NCBI RefSeq assembly: GCF_001494595.1
Contig: NZ_LN929908.1
Coordinates: 3,564,468 to 3,628,467 of the forward strand
From: Mycobacterium sp. M26
GTDB taxonomy: Bacteria; Actinomycetota; Actinomycetes; Mycobacteriales; Mycobacteriaceae
Reading direction: 5' to 3'
DNA: 64,000 bases
Part shown: positions 26,938 to 35,986 of the stretch, piece by piece
How positions within the stretch are numbered: the first letter of the stretch is position 1
Layout of the letters: each line of letters begins with the position of its first letter
The notes under the pieces: model-generated
Told to the model about the DNA's origin: nothing
What the model saw: only the letters and a program-made list of their open reading frames with translations
Database searches by the model: none
Made by a program: the position numbers and the translations under genes

Positions 26938-27636
26938 ATGAGCCGACACGCTGCGGTTCCCGCTCCGCAGGTGCATTCCGGCGCCGATAGCGACGCGATC
27001 ATCGTGGCGCGGGGGTTGACCTTCGACGGTGAGCACTTCCCGCTGTACAAGAACGTCGACCTCACCCTGGACCGCGGCCTGCACGCAGTGCACATGCCCG
27101 GCGGTCACAGCCAGAAGGCACTGCTGCTCACCCTGGCCGGCCGGCTCAAGCCAACCTCCGGGACGGTGACGGTGTTCGGCGAGACCACGCCACGGGCCAT
27201 CCGCCGGCACTGCGCCATCGCGGCCTTCGGCGACATCGACGATCTCGACGACTCGGTCACGGTGGGCACAGTGGTGACCGAACAGCGCCGCTGGCTGGCT
27301 CCCCTGTTCCGCCGGTCACGCGACGACTCCGGACGGGACGTCCTGGCCGAGGTGTTCGGGGAGATCGACCGCCCGGCGCCGACCGACTACATCGGCGATC
27401 TGGGCGACCTGGAGATGTTCCTGCTGCAGATCACCCTGGCGCTGTACTCGGATCGGCCCGTGCTGGTGGTCGGTGATCTCGAGCAGGTCCGCGACAACGC
27501 CCGACGGGCACAGGCGGTCCAACGCCTCGGTGCCATCGCCGCCGACCGTCTGGTCGTTGTGGGCGTGACGAATTCGCTCGGCGATCAGGCACCCGAGCAT
27601 GAAGTACACATCCCGAACAGCACGGAAAAGGACTGA
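26938..27636 (+). CDS. Degenerate ABC-ATPase-like protein
   Basis: A 232-residue protein with the outline of an ABC nucleotide-binding domain (GLTFDGEHFPLYKNVDLTL ... LLLTLAGRLKPTSGTVTVFG). Its motifs are broken. The Walker A position reads PGGHSQKA around Lys60, with the three glycines and following Ser/Thr absent. The signature site reads IGDLGDL, Walker B reads VLVVGDLE, and the H-loop His is absent. It may bind nucleotide weakly or act structurally. ATG 26938 has a perfect AGGAGG nearby. It is followed four bases later by the YhgE/Pip gene, so the two probably form one complex. Confidence 0.8.
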   Translation: MSRHAAVPAPQVHSGADSDAIIVARGLTFDGEHFPLYKNVDLTLDRGLHAVHMPGGHSQKALLLTLAGRLKPTSGTVTVFGETTPRAIRRHCAIAAFGDIDDLDDSVTVGTVVTEQRRWLAPLFRRSRDDSGRDVLAEVFGEIDRPAPTDYIGDLGDLEMFLLQITLALYSDRPVLVVGDLEQVRDNARRAQAVQRLGAIAADRLVVVGVTNSLGDQAPEHEVHIPNSTEKD

Positions 27637-27640
27637 GAAG

Positions 27641-29587
27641 ATGGTGGGCGGACTTGCCCTGGGCTCGGAGATCAAACGCTTCGCCCGCAACCGGATGACG
27701 CGGATCGCCGTCGTCGTCCTGATGCTGATGCCACTGACCTACGGTGCGCTCTACCTGTGGGCGTACTGGGATCCGTTCGGCCATGTGAACAAACTGCCCG
27801 TCGCACTGGTCAATTCGGACCGGGGCACCGAGGTGTCCGGTCAAGAGATGAACGTCGGCAAGGAGATCGCCAAGGGTCTCACCGATGACAAGAGCCTGGA
27901 CTGGCACCTGGTCGACGACGCCGAGGCACGCGACGGCGTGGCGCACGGCAAGTACTACTTCATGCTGGAACTGCCGCCGGACTTCAGCGAGGCCATCGCC
28001 TCGCCCACCACCGGGAACCCCCGCAAGGCTCAGCTGATCGCCGAGTACAACGACGCCAACAACTACATCTCGTCGAGCATCGGCCGCACCGCCGTGGAAC
28101 AGGTACTCAATGCCGTGTCGACCAGAATCTCCGGACAGGCCGTCAACCAGGTGCTGTCGGTGATCACCACCTCGGGTGCGGGCATCCAGCAGGCGGCCGA
28201 CGGAGCACACCAGCTCTCCGACGGCGCAGCCCAACTCGACTCTGGCGCAGGCCAGTTGGCGGCCGGCCTGGATGCCGCCCGCAGCGGATCCGCGGAGCTG
28301 GCCGCCGGCTCACGCAAGCTGTCCGACGGCATCAACACCGCCACCGATCCCCTGCTGAAGATCACCAACCTGCTGGCGCAGATCGGCACGCAAAGCGATC
28401 AGGTCAACGGCCAGGTCCAGGACAGCTCGTCGGCCCTGACAGCGGCATCTGACGAGCTCGACACCGTCACCGCAGCGCAGGATGCCGCCGCCCAGTCATT
28501 GACCTCGGTCATCGACAACCTCTCGGCCAACCAGGATCCGGTGTCGGTGATGGCCACCGCCAAACTGCGCGAGACCCGCGACCAGCTACAGGCCCACGAG
28601 CGCACCCCGAACATCCAGGCGAAACTCGACAAGGCCCGTGCGGCCGCCGACGCGGGCGGTCCGGTCGGTTCGGCGCTGACCGACATCTCCGCCAAGGGTA
28701 GGGAACTCAGCGACAAGCTCACCCAGCTGCGGGATGGCGCCCAGCAGGTGGCGTCCGGCAATGCTCAGCTCAACGCCGGCCTGGTGAAGCTCGACGACGG
28801 TGCCCGGCAGCTGAAAACCGGTACAGCACAGTTGAGTGCCGGGTCAGCGGAGCTGGCGACCAAGCTCGCCGAGGGCGCGCAGAAGGTACCCGACTGGACA
28901 CCCCAGCAGAAGGACGCCATCGCCGAGGCGATCGGCGGCCCGGTCCAGCTGACGAGTTCACACGAGAACTCGGCACCGAACTTCGGCACCGGCATGGCAC
29001 CGTTCTTCCTCACGCTTGCGCTGTTCTTCGGCGCCATGCTGCTGTGGATGGCGTTCCGTCCGTTGCAGACCCGGGCCATCGCCGCGGAGATCAGCCCGAT
29101 CCGGGTGACGCTGGCCAGCTATCTGCCCGCCGTCCTGATCGGGATTCCCCAAGCAGTGATCCTGTACTGCGTCGTGCGCTTCGCCCTGCACGTACACGCC
29201 GAGCATCCAGTGGCGATGCTGGGCTTCATGATCCTGGCGTCCTGCGCCTTCATCGCAGTGGCACAGGCGATCAGCGCACTGCTCGGCCCGGTGTTGGGCA
29301 AGGTGCTGCTGATGACGCTGCTGATGGTGCAATTGGTCAGCGCCGGTGGGCTCTACCCCGTCGAGACCACCACCAAGCCGTTCCAGGCGCTGCACCGACT
29401 CGATCCGATGACGTACGGCGTCAACGGGTTACGACAGTTGATCCTCGGCGGTATCGACGGCCGGCTGTGGCAGGCGGTGATCTTCATGGTCGCGCTGTGG
29501 CTGGGGTCGATGTTGCTGACCTCACTAGCGGCCCGGCGCAATCAGCTGTGGAACCTCACCCGGCTGGTGCCCAGCGTCAAGATGTAG
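27641..29587 (+). CDS. YhgE/Pip-family membrane protein
   Basis: A 648-residue membrane protein. One N-terminal helix is at about residues 22-44. A large outer domain follows (residues 45-440), with heptad-like repeats such as GAHQLSDGAAQLDSGAGQL. The C-terminus has five or six helices (about 445-640). This is the ABC-2-like YhgE/Pip architecture found in phage-infection proteins, ESX/type VII-associated proteins and some lipid exporters. It starts four bases after the ABC-like stop, with a GAGAAG-type site. Likely function is envelope transport together with its partner; the substrate is unknown. Confidence 0.88.
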   Translation: MVGGLALGSEIKRFARNRMTRIAVVVLMLMPLTYGALYLWAYWDPFGHVNKLPVALVNSDRGTEVSGQEMNVGKEIAKGLTDDKSLDWHLVDDAEARDGVAHGKYYFMLELPPDFSEAIASPTTGNPRKAQLIAEYNDANNYISSSIGRTAVEQVLNAVSTRISGQAVNQVLSVITTSGAGIQQAADGAHQLSDGAAQLDSGAGQLAAGLDAARSGSAELAAGSRKLSDGINTATDPLLKITNLLAQIGTQSDQVNGQVQDSSSALTAASDELDTVTAAQDAAAQSLTSVIDNLSANQDPVSVMATAKLRETRDQLQAHERTPNIQAKLDKARAAADAGGPVGSALTDISAKGRELSDKLTQLRDGAQQVASGNAQLNAGLVKLDDGARQLKTGTAQLSAGSAELATKLAEGAQKVPDWTPQQKDAIAEAIGGPVQLTSSHENSAPNFGTGMAPFFLTLALFFGAMLLWMAFRPLQTRAIAAEISPIRVTLASYLPAVLIGIPQAVILYCVVRFALHVHAEHPVAMLGFMILASCAFIAVAQAISALLGPVLGKVLLMTLLMVQLVSAGGLYPVETTTKPFQALHRLDPMTYGVNGLRQLILGGIDGRLWQAVIFMVALWLGSMLLTSLAARRNQLWNLTRLVPSVKM

Positions 29588-29605
29588 CGGTCCCCGAGGA
29601 CGCCG

Positions 29606-30568
29606 TCAACTCGTCAGAAGCCCGGCTGCCTGCAGCCAGTCCTGGGCCCGCGCCATCCCTTCGTCGAGCTCGACGCGGGGCTCGAAACCCAGCATCCGGC
29701 GGGCCTTCTCATTCGAGTAGGTGCCGCTCCGGGTGAGATAGCGCACCGAGGTGGCGTTGGCCTCGGTGGGCCGCCTGCGTAGCGACGCGGTGAACGCATT
29801 CGCCTGCGCCGCCGAGAGAGCCAGCCAGGTCGGCAGGAGTACCGGACGCTTGCCCAGCATCCGGTAGTAGTGGCCGAAGAACTCCTTGCAGGAGACGCCG
29901 CCGGCCGACAGTTTGAAGATCTGACCGGCCGCTTCCGGATGGTGGGCAGCCAGGAGGACTCCGTCGACGAGGTCGTCGATGTAGATCGGGCTGAAGAGCC
30001 CCCGGCCCATGGCCGGCAACACGAAGGTGTTCTTTCTGATCAGTTCGACCGGCAGTATCGTCCACGGCCGGGATCCGGGCCCGTACACGTCGGCGGGCCG
30101 CACAATCGTGACCGGGACGTCGCCGGCGATATGTGCTTGCAAAGCAACGTGTTCCGCGGCGATCTTGGTGTCCACATAGGGGTCGCCGTCCGGGCGTACC
30201 GGGAAGTCCTCGGTGACGTTGTTGGGAAAACTGAGGTCGGAGAACGCCCGAACCGATGACAGGACAACGACGCGCCCGGCGCCACCGCGAGCGGCCGCGT
30301 CGAGCACATGGCGGGTACCGAGGACATTGACCCGCCATTGGGCATCCATACCCACGGCATTGGAGACCACCGCCGCGGTGTGAATCACCGCATCCGCGCC
30401 GGCAACATGCTCTTGCCAGGGCCCGATGCTGCCGATGTCACCGGCGACGATGTCCCGATCGGGGTCGGCGACGACGTCGACACCACTGACCTGATGGCCG
30501 TCCTCGCTCAGACGCCGTGCCAGCGCGCGCCCGATGAATCCGTTGGCACCGGTGATGAACACTCGCAT
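29606..30568 (-). CDS. NAD-dependent epimerase/dehydratase (extended SDR)
   Basis: A 320-residue extended short-chain dehydrogenase. The nucleotide loop GANGFIG is at residues 7-13. The catalytic Ser is in VLSSVRAF (about 104-105) and YVDTK supplies Tyr131 and Lys135. PADVYGPGSRPW is typical of sugar-nucleotide epimerases and 3-beta-hydroxysteroid dehydrogenase-like members. It converges with the YhgE gene. Given the length and C-terminal EFFGHYYRMLGKRP segment, a 3-beta-HSD-like role is as likely as a sugar epimerase. Confidence 0.87.
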   Translation of the reverse strand: MRVFITGANGFIGRALARRLSEDGHQVSGVDVVADPDRDIVAGDIGSIGPWQEHVAGADAVIHTAAVVSNAVGMDAQWRVNVLGTRHVLDAAARGGAGRVVVLSSVRAFSDLSFPNNVTEDFPVRPDGDPYVDTKIAAEHVALQAHIAGDVPVTIVRPADVYGPGSRPWTILPVELIRKNTFVLPAMGRGLFSPIYIDDLVDGVLLAAHHPEAAGQIFKLSAGGVSCKEFFGHYYRMLGKRPVLLPTWLALSAAQANAFTASLRRRPTEANATSVRYLTRSGTYSNEKARRMLGFEPRVELDEGMARAQDWLQAAGLLTS

Positions 30569-30602
30569 GATGACAACTTAACGTCGGACCCGAAGGTGGG
30601 CC

Positions 30603-31484
30603 CTACCGCTTGACGCAGCGGATTCCGATGTGGCTCATCCCGGTGTCGACCATCTGGGGTCGTCGTGCCGCCGGGCGGTAGCGCAGGCAGTAATTGTCCG
30701 CGCAGAGGAACGAGCCGCCCTTGATGACCTTGCGCGGGACGGTGAACTGCGGCTGGGCCGGGTCGTAGCTGCCGGCCTCACAGCAGGGATCTGCGGCGCG
30801 GGTGTCGGCATACCAGTCGGTGGTCCATTCCCAGACGTTGCCCGCCATGTCGAACACGCCGTAGCCGTTGGGCGAGAAGGTTCCCACCGGTGTGGTGCGG
30901 CCGTAGCCGGCGTCCGGACGCCACGGGAATTCGCCGTGCCAGTAGTTGGCCAGCTTCTGACCGGGCTGCTCGGGTTCGTCTCCCCACGTGTAGGTGGTGT
31001 GGTCGAGTCCGCCGCGGGCGGCGGTCTCCCATTCAGCCTCGGTGGGTAGCGAAAGCCCGGCCCACTCGGCATAGGCTTCGGCGTCCTCGAACGCGACGTG
31101 GACCACCGGGTGGGCGGCGCGTTTGTCGATCGTGGAGAGCGGTCCGACGGGGTGACGCCAGGACGCGCCGGGGGTCCACATCCACCACTGGCTCAGATGG
31201 CGCAGGTCCACCGGGCCGCTCGTGCGGTGGAAGACCATTGATCCCGGCACCAGGTTCTCCGCCGGGGCACCGGGAAAGTCTGCCGCATTCAGGGGTCGTT
31301 CAGCGACGGTGACATAGCCGGTGGCCTCGACGAATTCCGCGAACTGAGCATTGGTCACCGGGCGGGCCTGAATCCAGAACCCGTCGACGGTGACAGAGCG
31401 GGCCGGGGCCTCCTCCGGGTAGTGGCGGTCGGATCCCAACATGGCCGTCTGGCCCGGAATCCACACCAGGTCGGCGTCAGTCAC
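30603..31484 (-). CDS. Formylglycine-generating enzyme (sulfatase-modifying factor)
   Basis: A 293-residue FGE that oxidises the active-site cysteine of type I sulfatases to C-alpha-formylglycine, using copper and oxygen. The catalytic pair Cys261/Cys266 lies in GGSFLCADNYCLRYR, with the spacing of Streptomyces and human FGE. Other hallmarks are PVTNAQFAEFV, PVVHVAFEDAEAYAEWAG, RLPTEAEWE-like LPTEAEWETAARGG and NVWEWTTDWY. The GTG start at 31484 overlaps the HAD stop by 8 bp, placing it as third gene after a sulfatase with the matching CTAGR target. Confidence 0.95.
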   Translation of the reverse strand: MTDADLVWIPGQTAMLGSDRHYPEEAPARSVTVDGFWIQARPVTNAQFAEFVEATGYVTVAERPLNAADFPGAPAENLVPGSMVFHRTSGPVDLRHLSQWWMWTPGASWRHPVGPLSTIDKRAAHPVVHVAFEDAEAYAEWAGLSLPTEAEWETAARGGLDHTTYTWGDEPEQPGQKLANYWHGEFPWRPDAGYGRTTPVGTFSPNGYGVFDMAGNVWEWTTDWYADTRAADPCCEAGSYDPAQPQFTVPRKVIKGGSFLCADNYCLRYRPAARRPQMVDTGMSHIGIRCVKR

Positions 31485-32397
31485 CGAACACGGTCACCCA
31501 GTCATTGCGGAGGCTGGCGACGGTCCACCCGTGCGTCTCGGCGTCTTCCAGTGCGCGCTCCGCCCCTGCGGTGTAATCGAATTCGCGCTCGGCATCGTCG
31601 TGCAGGACGAGCATGCTCATCGACAAGCCCGGTGCCGCATCGGTGAACTGGAGCATCTCGATATCACCGTTGGAGTTGCCCGCTGCGAAGATCGGTCGTC
31701 TGCCGGTGCGTCCCCAGATGCGCACCGCCTTGACGGGTCCGTCGTTGAGGAACTCCGGCCGCGACGTGGTCAGCAGCTGGCCGTCGGCATAATCCAGGCC
31801 GACCGAGCTACCGATCACCCGCTCGGGCGGTATCCCGTACATCGTCGTCGTCACCGGCCGCATGAAGTCACGCCCGCCACCGGAGACGATGTAGTTGACG
31901 AACCCGTGCGCCTCCAGATAGGCCAGCAGCTCCACCATCGGCGTGTACCCGCATGAGGTGTACGCCCGGTCCAGGGTCGGGTGCCGGGCGGTGGCGAAGA
32001 ACGCCTGGACCTGCTGCGCGTGCTGCTCGACCGTCAACCCCTGGTAGGCCGAGAAGATGCCCTCAGCAAGAACTTTCAGTCCGGAATCGTCGCCCTCGTA
32101 GTGCTTGGTGACGGCGTCACCGAACCACTTGAGGTCACCAGAGACCGCGGCCGCGTAGGGCTGCCGATTGGCCAGCGCGGCGTCGGCGACTGCCAACTCG
32201 GCGAGCCGCCGCACCAGGAAGTCCAGTTGGACGTAGGCCGGCTTCTCCACCCACAGCGTGCCGTCGTTGTCGAAGACGGCGATGCGCTCCTCGGGCGCCA
32301 CGTACTCCGGGCCCTCGGTGGTGACCCGGCTGACGAAGTCGACGATCGACGACTTCGCCGGTCCATCGCGCCAGGAATCCAAACCGGCCAAACTCAA
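31477..32397 (-). CDS. HAD-family phosphatase-like hydrolase
   Basis: A 306-residue haloacid-dehalogenase-superfamily protein. Motif I is VFDNDGTLW with nucleophile Asp43 and acid Asp45. Motif II is YIVSGGG, and motif IV is in FAAGNSNGDIEML. The start is taken as TTG 32397, which overlaps the sulfatase stop as TTGA; no ATG or GTG lies close by, and the longer frame runs inside the sulfatase gene. It sits between a sulfatase and its activating enzyme, so it may dephosphorylate the desulfated product. That role is inference. Confidence 0.82.
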   Translation of the reverse strand: MSLAGLDSWRDGPAKSSIVDFVSRVTTEGPEYVAPEERIAVFDNDGTLWVEKPAYVQLDFLVRRLAELAVADAALANRQPYAAAVSGDLKWFGDAVTKHYEGDDSGLKVLAEGIFSAYQGLTVEQHAQQVQAFFATARHPTLDRAYTSCGYTPMVELLAYLEAHGFVNYIVSGGGRDFMRPVTTTMYGIPPERVIGSSVGLDYADGQLLTTSRPEFLNDGPVKAVRIWGRTGRRPIFAAGNSNGDIEMLQFTDAAPGLSMSMLVLHDDAEREFDYTAGAERALEDAETHGWTVASLRNDWVTVFGD

Positions 32398-33938
32398 GCG
32401 CCCGCCGACTCGATGGCCTTCTTGAGTTTCTCCACCGCGGCGGTGATGGTGAACGACGCCGGCTCGGCCCGCGGCGGGAACTCCTTGAAGGTATCCAGGA
32501 AGCGCAGGACGAGCGCGTTGGCGTACAGGCACAGGTAAACCCGCTGTAAGACCCAGTCCCAGTACGTGTTCGACGTGACGTCGGCGCGTTCGAAGGGATC
32601 GGTGCGCAGATTGAACAACTTGGGTGCGCGCAGTTCGGTGAACGGCTCGAACCAGATCTGCAGGGTGCCCTGGCAGCGCTGCTCCAGGAAGACGACCTTC
32701 CAGTTCTCATACCGCACCCCGAGAACGTCGCAGTCGTCGGAGAAGTAGATCAATCCCTTGCGCGGACTCTCATCGACCTCACCGGTCAGATACGGCAGCA
32801 GGTTGTAGCCGTCGATGTGGACGTGATAGGTCTTGTCGCCGATCGTGTGGCCTTGTTTGAGCTTGTCGATGATGGTCGGCTCACCGGCGGCAGCGAGGAA
32901 CGTTGGCAGCCAATCATGATGCTGGACAATCTCATTGGATACCTCGCCGGCCGGGATCTTGCCGGGCCAGCGAATCATCTCCGGCACCCGGAAAGCACCC
33001 TCCCAGCCCGTGTTCTTCTCGCTGCGGAACGGGGTGGTGGCGCCGTCGGGCCAGCTGTTGGCGTGCGGGCCGTTGTCGGTGGAGTAGATGACGATGGTGT
33101 CCTCGGCCAGGCCGAGTTCATCCAGGCAGTCGAGCAACTGCCCGACGTGACGATCGTGATCGATCATCGTGTCGTGATACTCGGACTGCCAGCGGCCTGA
33201 TTGTCCGACGCTCTCCGGCTTGGTGTGGGTGCGGAAATGCATGTGGGTCATGTTCATCCACACGAAGAACGGCGTGTCCGAGGCGGCCTGCCGCTTGATG
33301 AAGTCGACGCACGCGGTGGTGGTCTCGTCATCGATGGTTTCCATGCGCTTGGCGGTCAGCGGCCCGGTGTCCTCGATGCGCTGCTTGCCCAGCGGGCCGA
33401 AGCGCTCGTCGACCTCATCGGAGGCCTCCTCGGTCGCCCAGGAATGGATGACACCGCGGGGCAGCAGCATCTTGCGCAGCAGGGGCGCCTCTTCCTCGGT
33501 GGGATAGTCGGGGCTCTCCGGCTCCTCTTCGGCATTGAGGTGATAGAGGTTGCCGAAGAACTCGTCGAAGCCGTGCGCGGTGGGCAGGTGCTTGTTGAGG
33601 TCGCCGAGGTGGTTCTTGCCGAACTGGCCGGTGGCGTAGCCCAGCGGCTTGAGCAGTTCGGCGATCGTCGGATCGTCGGCCGACAGGCCCATGTCGACGC
33701 CGGGCATCCCGACCTTGCTCAGGCCGGTGCGGTACACGCTCTGCCCGGTAATGAAGGACGACCGGCCCGCGGTACAGCTCTGCTCGCCGTAGGAGTCGGT
33801 GAACCGCATCCCTTCTTTGGCGACGCGGTCGATGTTGGGCGTGCGATAACCCATCAGCCCGTCGCTGTAGCAGCTCAGGTTGGTGATCCCGATGTCATCG
33901 CCCCAGATGACCAGAATGTTCGGCTTACCTGCAGGCAT
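32394..33938 (-). CDS. Type I arylsulfatase
   Basis: A 514-residue sulfatase. The formylglycine site is Cys55 in SCTAGRS, matching the C-x-A/P-x-R rule. Metal ligands include Asp14 and Asp15 in IWGDDIG, and DNG in YSTDNGPHA. GQFGKNHLGD and MNMTHMHFRTHTKPES supply further active-site Lys and His. No signal peptide is seen, so it is cytosolic, consistent with modification by the co-encoded cytosolic FGE. A GGAAGTGAGAG ribosome site precedes ATG 33938. The natural sulfate ester is unknown. Confidence 0.95.
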   Translation of the reverse strand: MPAGKPNILVIWGDDIGITNLSCYSDGLMGYRTPNIDRVAKEGMRFTDSYGEQSCTAGRSSFITGQSVYRTGLSKVGMPGVDMGLSADDPTIAELLKPLGYATGQFGKNHLGDLNKHLPTAHGFDEFFGNLYHLNAEEEPESPDYPTEEEAPLLRKMLLPRGVIHSWATEEASDEVDERFGPLGKQRIEDTGPLTAKRMETIDDETTTACVDFIKRQAASDTPFFVWMNMTHMHFRTHTKPESVGQSGRWQSEYHDTMIDHDRHVGQLLDCLDELGLAEDTIVIYSTDNGPHANSWPDGATTPFRSEKNTGWEGAFRVPEMIRWPGKIPAGEVSNEIVQHHDWLPTFLAAAGEPTIIDKLKQGHTIGDKTYHVHIDGYNLLPYLTGEVDESPRKGLIYFSDDCDVLGVRYENWKVVFLEQRCQGTLQIWFEPFTELRAPKLFNLRTDPFERADVTSNTYWDWVLQRVYLCLYANALVLRFLDTFKEFPPRAEPASFTITAAVEKLKKAIESAGA

Positions 33939-34065
33939 TGGGCTCTCACTTCCAGTTCGCGGTGCTCGAACTCTAGCTCAGGCCGGGTGACGTCTCAGGT
34001 CATTCCGTGATGCGATCGGCCGAGAATCATCACACCTGCTCCTGGTGCACGCCTACAGTCAGGCC

Positions 34066-35175
34066 ATGCGGACTCTGTCTGTTGTGGTGCCTGTGATGTT
34101 GCTGTGCGCCTGCGCCCAGACAGAGGTCACAGACGATGCCTCAACGGTGTTGTCCACCAATGCATCTCTTTCTCCATCGACCACCGCCACCGCTGACCGC
34201 GCGGACCGCAGCCTGAAGGTGTTGCAACGCGTCATCGAGAAGAGCGAGCCGGGTTGTTCGGCGGCGGTGGGCATCGAAGGCAAGGTGGTCTGGTCGGGCG
34301 CGCGCGGCATGGCCGATCTGAACTCCGGGACTGCGATCACCGCTGATACGGCATTCGATATCGCTTCGGTGTCCAAACAGTTCACGGCCACTGCCGCGCT
34401 GCTCCTCGTCGGGGCCGGAAAGCTATCGCTGGGCGCATCGGTGGCCGACTACGTTCCCGGGCTCCCGGAGTGGTCGCGAACGGTGACAATCAGCGAGTTG
34501 ATTCACCAGAACAGCGGTATCCCGGACTACATCGATCTGCTCTCTGACGCGGGATACCAGGACAGCGATCGAACGACCAACGCCGACGCACTGAAGGCTC
34601 TTGCACAGGTGCAGGAATTGGAGTTCGAGCCCGGGACCCGGTGGAACTACTCCAACTCCAACTACCTCTTGCTCGGCGTTGTCGTCGAAGCGGTATCGGG
34701 CACATCGCTTGCGGACTTTCTCAGCGCCGAGGTTTTCACCCCTCTGGGCTTGGACATGGTGCTGGATCCCGCTAAGCGGGTGCCGACGCTGGCCGTTTCA
34801 TACACGTGGGAAGACGGCAGCTACACCGTCGCCCGCTCCGCCTGGGAGCAGACCGGTGACGGCTCCATCCAGACCACACCGGGCCAGCTCGTGATCTGGG
34901 GCGATAACTACCGCACCGGCGCGGTTGGCGGCCCTGAGTTGCTCGCTGCGCAGGTGGACGGTGCCGTGGAAACCGGCGAGGAAACGGGCGAACGCTACGG
35001 CGCCGGAATCTCCATTGGGGCCGACGGGTCACTCGAGCATGACGGTTCGTGGGATGGATTCCTCACGGATTTCGCCGTCAGCGCTGCCCGGTCTCACTCG
35101 GTGGCCGTCAGCTGCAACAGCGATCACCAGGACCCGACCGCCATCGCCGGCGAGCTCGCGGAAATCTGGCGATGA
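34066..35175 (+). CDS. Beta-lactamase-fold serine hydrolase lipoprotein
   Basis: A 369-residue class C beta-lactamase/D-alanyl-D-alanine carboxypeptidase-type protein. ATG 34066 gives a lipoprotein signal with lipobox LCAC (Cys16). The SxxK motif is S101-V-S-K104 and the YxN motif is Y195-S-N197; the third motif is probably the HDG in SLEHDGSWDG. Such proteins are usually esterases or peptidases rather than true beta-lactamases. It is divergent from the sulfatase operon with a 127-base gap. Confidence 0.87.
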   Translation: MRTLSVVVPVMLLCACAQTEVTDDASTVLSTNASLSPSTTATADRADRSLKVLQRVIEKSEPGCSAAVGIEGKVVWSGARGMADLNSGTAITADTAFDIASVSKQFTATAALLLVGAGKLSLGASVADYVPGLPEWSRTVTISELIHQNSGIPDYIDLLSDAGYQDSDRTTNADALKALAQVQELEFEPGTRWNYSNSNYLLLGVVVEAVSGTSLADFLSAEVFTPLGLDMVLDPAKRVPTLAVSYTWEDGSYTVARSAWEQTGDGSIQTTPGQLVIWGDNYRTGAVGGPELLAAQVDGAVETGEETGERYGAGISIGADGSLEHDGSWDGFLTDFAVSAARSHSVAVSCNSDHQDPTAIAGELAEIWR

Positions 35176-35248
35176 CACCGCGTGGGCTGACGCCGCACTC
35201 CCGGGCAGCGGCACGCGCCCACTACGTCGACTCGGTGGGTGTCATCCG

Positions 35249-35986
35249 CTATCCGCGCACGGCGGGTGGTAGATCGGGAAACGCCGGCGAATCCAGTCCC
35301 AGCGCCCCAGAACTTGCCAGCGGTCGGACCTGCAGATAGACCCCGACCCGGTGGGTGTCGACGGCTCGGACATGATCCATGGCATGCCGGTGTCCACCCG
35401 GGGCATACGCATAGTCACGCGCGAGTTTCGCTGTGCTCCACAGGCTGACGGAGGTGTGCTCGAACGGAAGTTTCGAGGAGATGTCGACGCTGCCGCGATG
35501 ACCGGGATGGAAGGCAGCCCTCGACGCGGCATGCACATTGTTCTTGAGGAACCCGGGCAGATGCCGTGGCCTGAGAATGCCGTGCACGATCACGACCAGG
35601 GGTTCATCGGACGCAATGGGCGTGCTGCCGTCATCCGACGGAAGCCACCCATACCAGTCATCCTGGGGATGTTCGCGGTGCACCCGGACGACCTCGCCGT
35701 CGAGACTGTATCGACGGGGAGACTGCACGACGCAGGCGAGCGGTCCGCGGAAGGCTGCCACGGCCGACTCCGGTGAATCCCACGCCGCGACAAGCGCCCG
35801 ACCCGGCGGGAGGTAGCTCGACGGTCCTAACGCATGCGACAGGTGGTTGGAGTGGTTGACCGTCGCCGCCCGCAGACCCGGGATGTCCGTCGTCAACGCG
35901 GCCTTCACAGTCCTGCTCCACAGCCATGGTCCCCGCGGCGGTCGGTCGTAAACGTCGACGGTCAGAAAATCAGCCACTCCGGTCAC
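35249..35986 (-). CDS. CrtA-like (spheroidene monooxygenase-type) protein
   Basis: A 245-residue protein beginning VTGVADFLTVDVYDRPPRG from GTG 35986, which overlaps the thioesterase stop (GTGA). Its two-part layout resembles spheroidene monooxygenase CrtA and related dimeric ferredoxin-fold haem enzymes: a first half with LVAAWDSPESAVAAFRGP, and a second half with LVVIVHGILRPRHLPGFLKN and SVSLWSTAKLARDYAYAPGGHRHAM. The match is by pattern and is moderate. It is the last gene of a six-gene operon. Its role there could be an oxygenation step. A longer in-frame extension reads backwards through the thioesterase and is not real. Confidence 0.65.
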   Translation of the reverse strand: MTGVADFLTVDVYDRPPRGPWLWSRTVKAALTTDIPGLRAATVNHSNHLSHALGPSSYLPPGRALVAAWDSPESAVAAFRGPLACVVQSPRRYSLDGEVVRVHREHPQDDWYGWLPSDDGSTPIASDEPLVVIVHGILRPRHLPGFLKNNVHAASRAAFHPGHRGSVDISSKLPFEHTSVSLWSTAKLARDYAYAPGGHRHAMDHVRAVDTHRVGVYLQVRPLASSGALGLDSPAFPDLPPAVRG

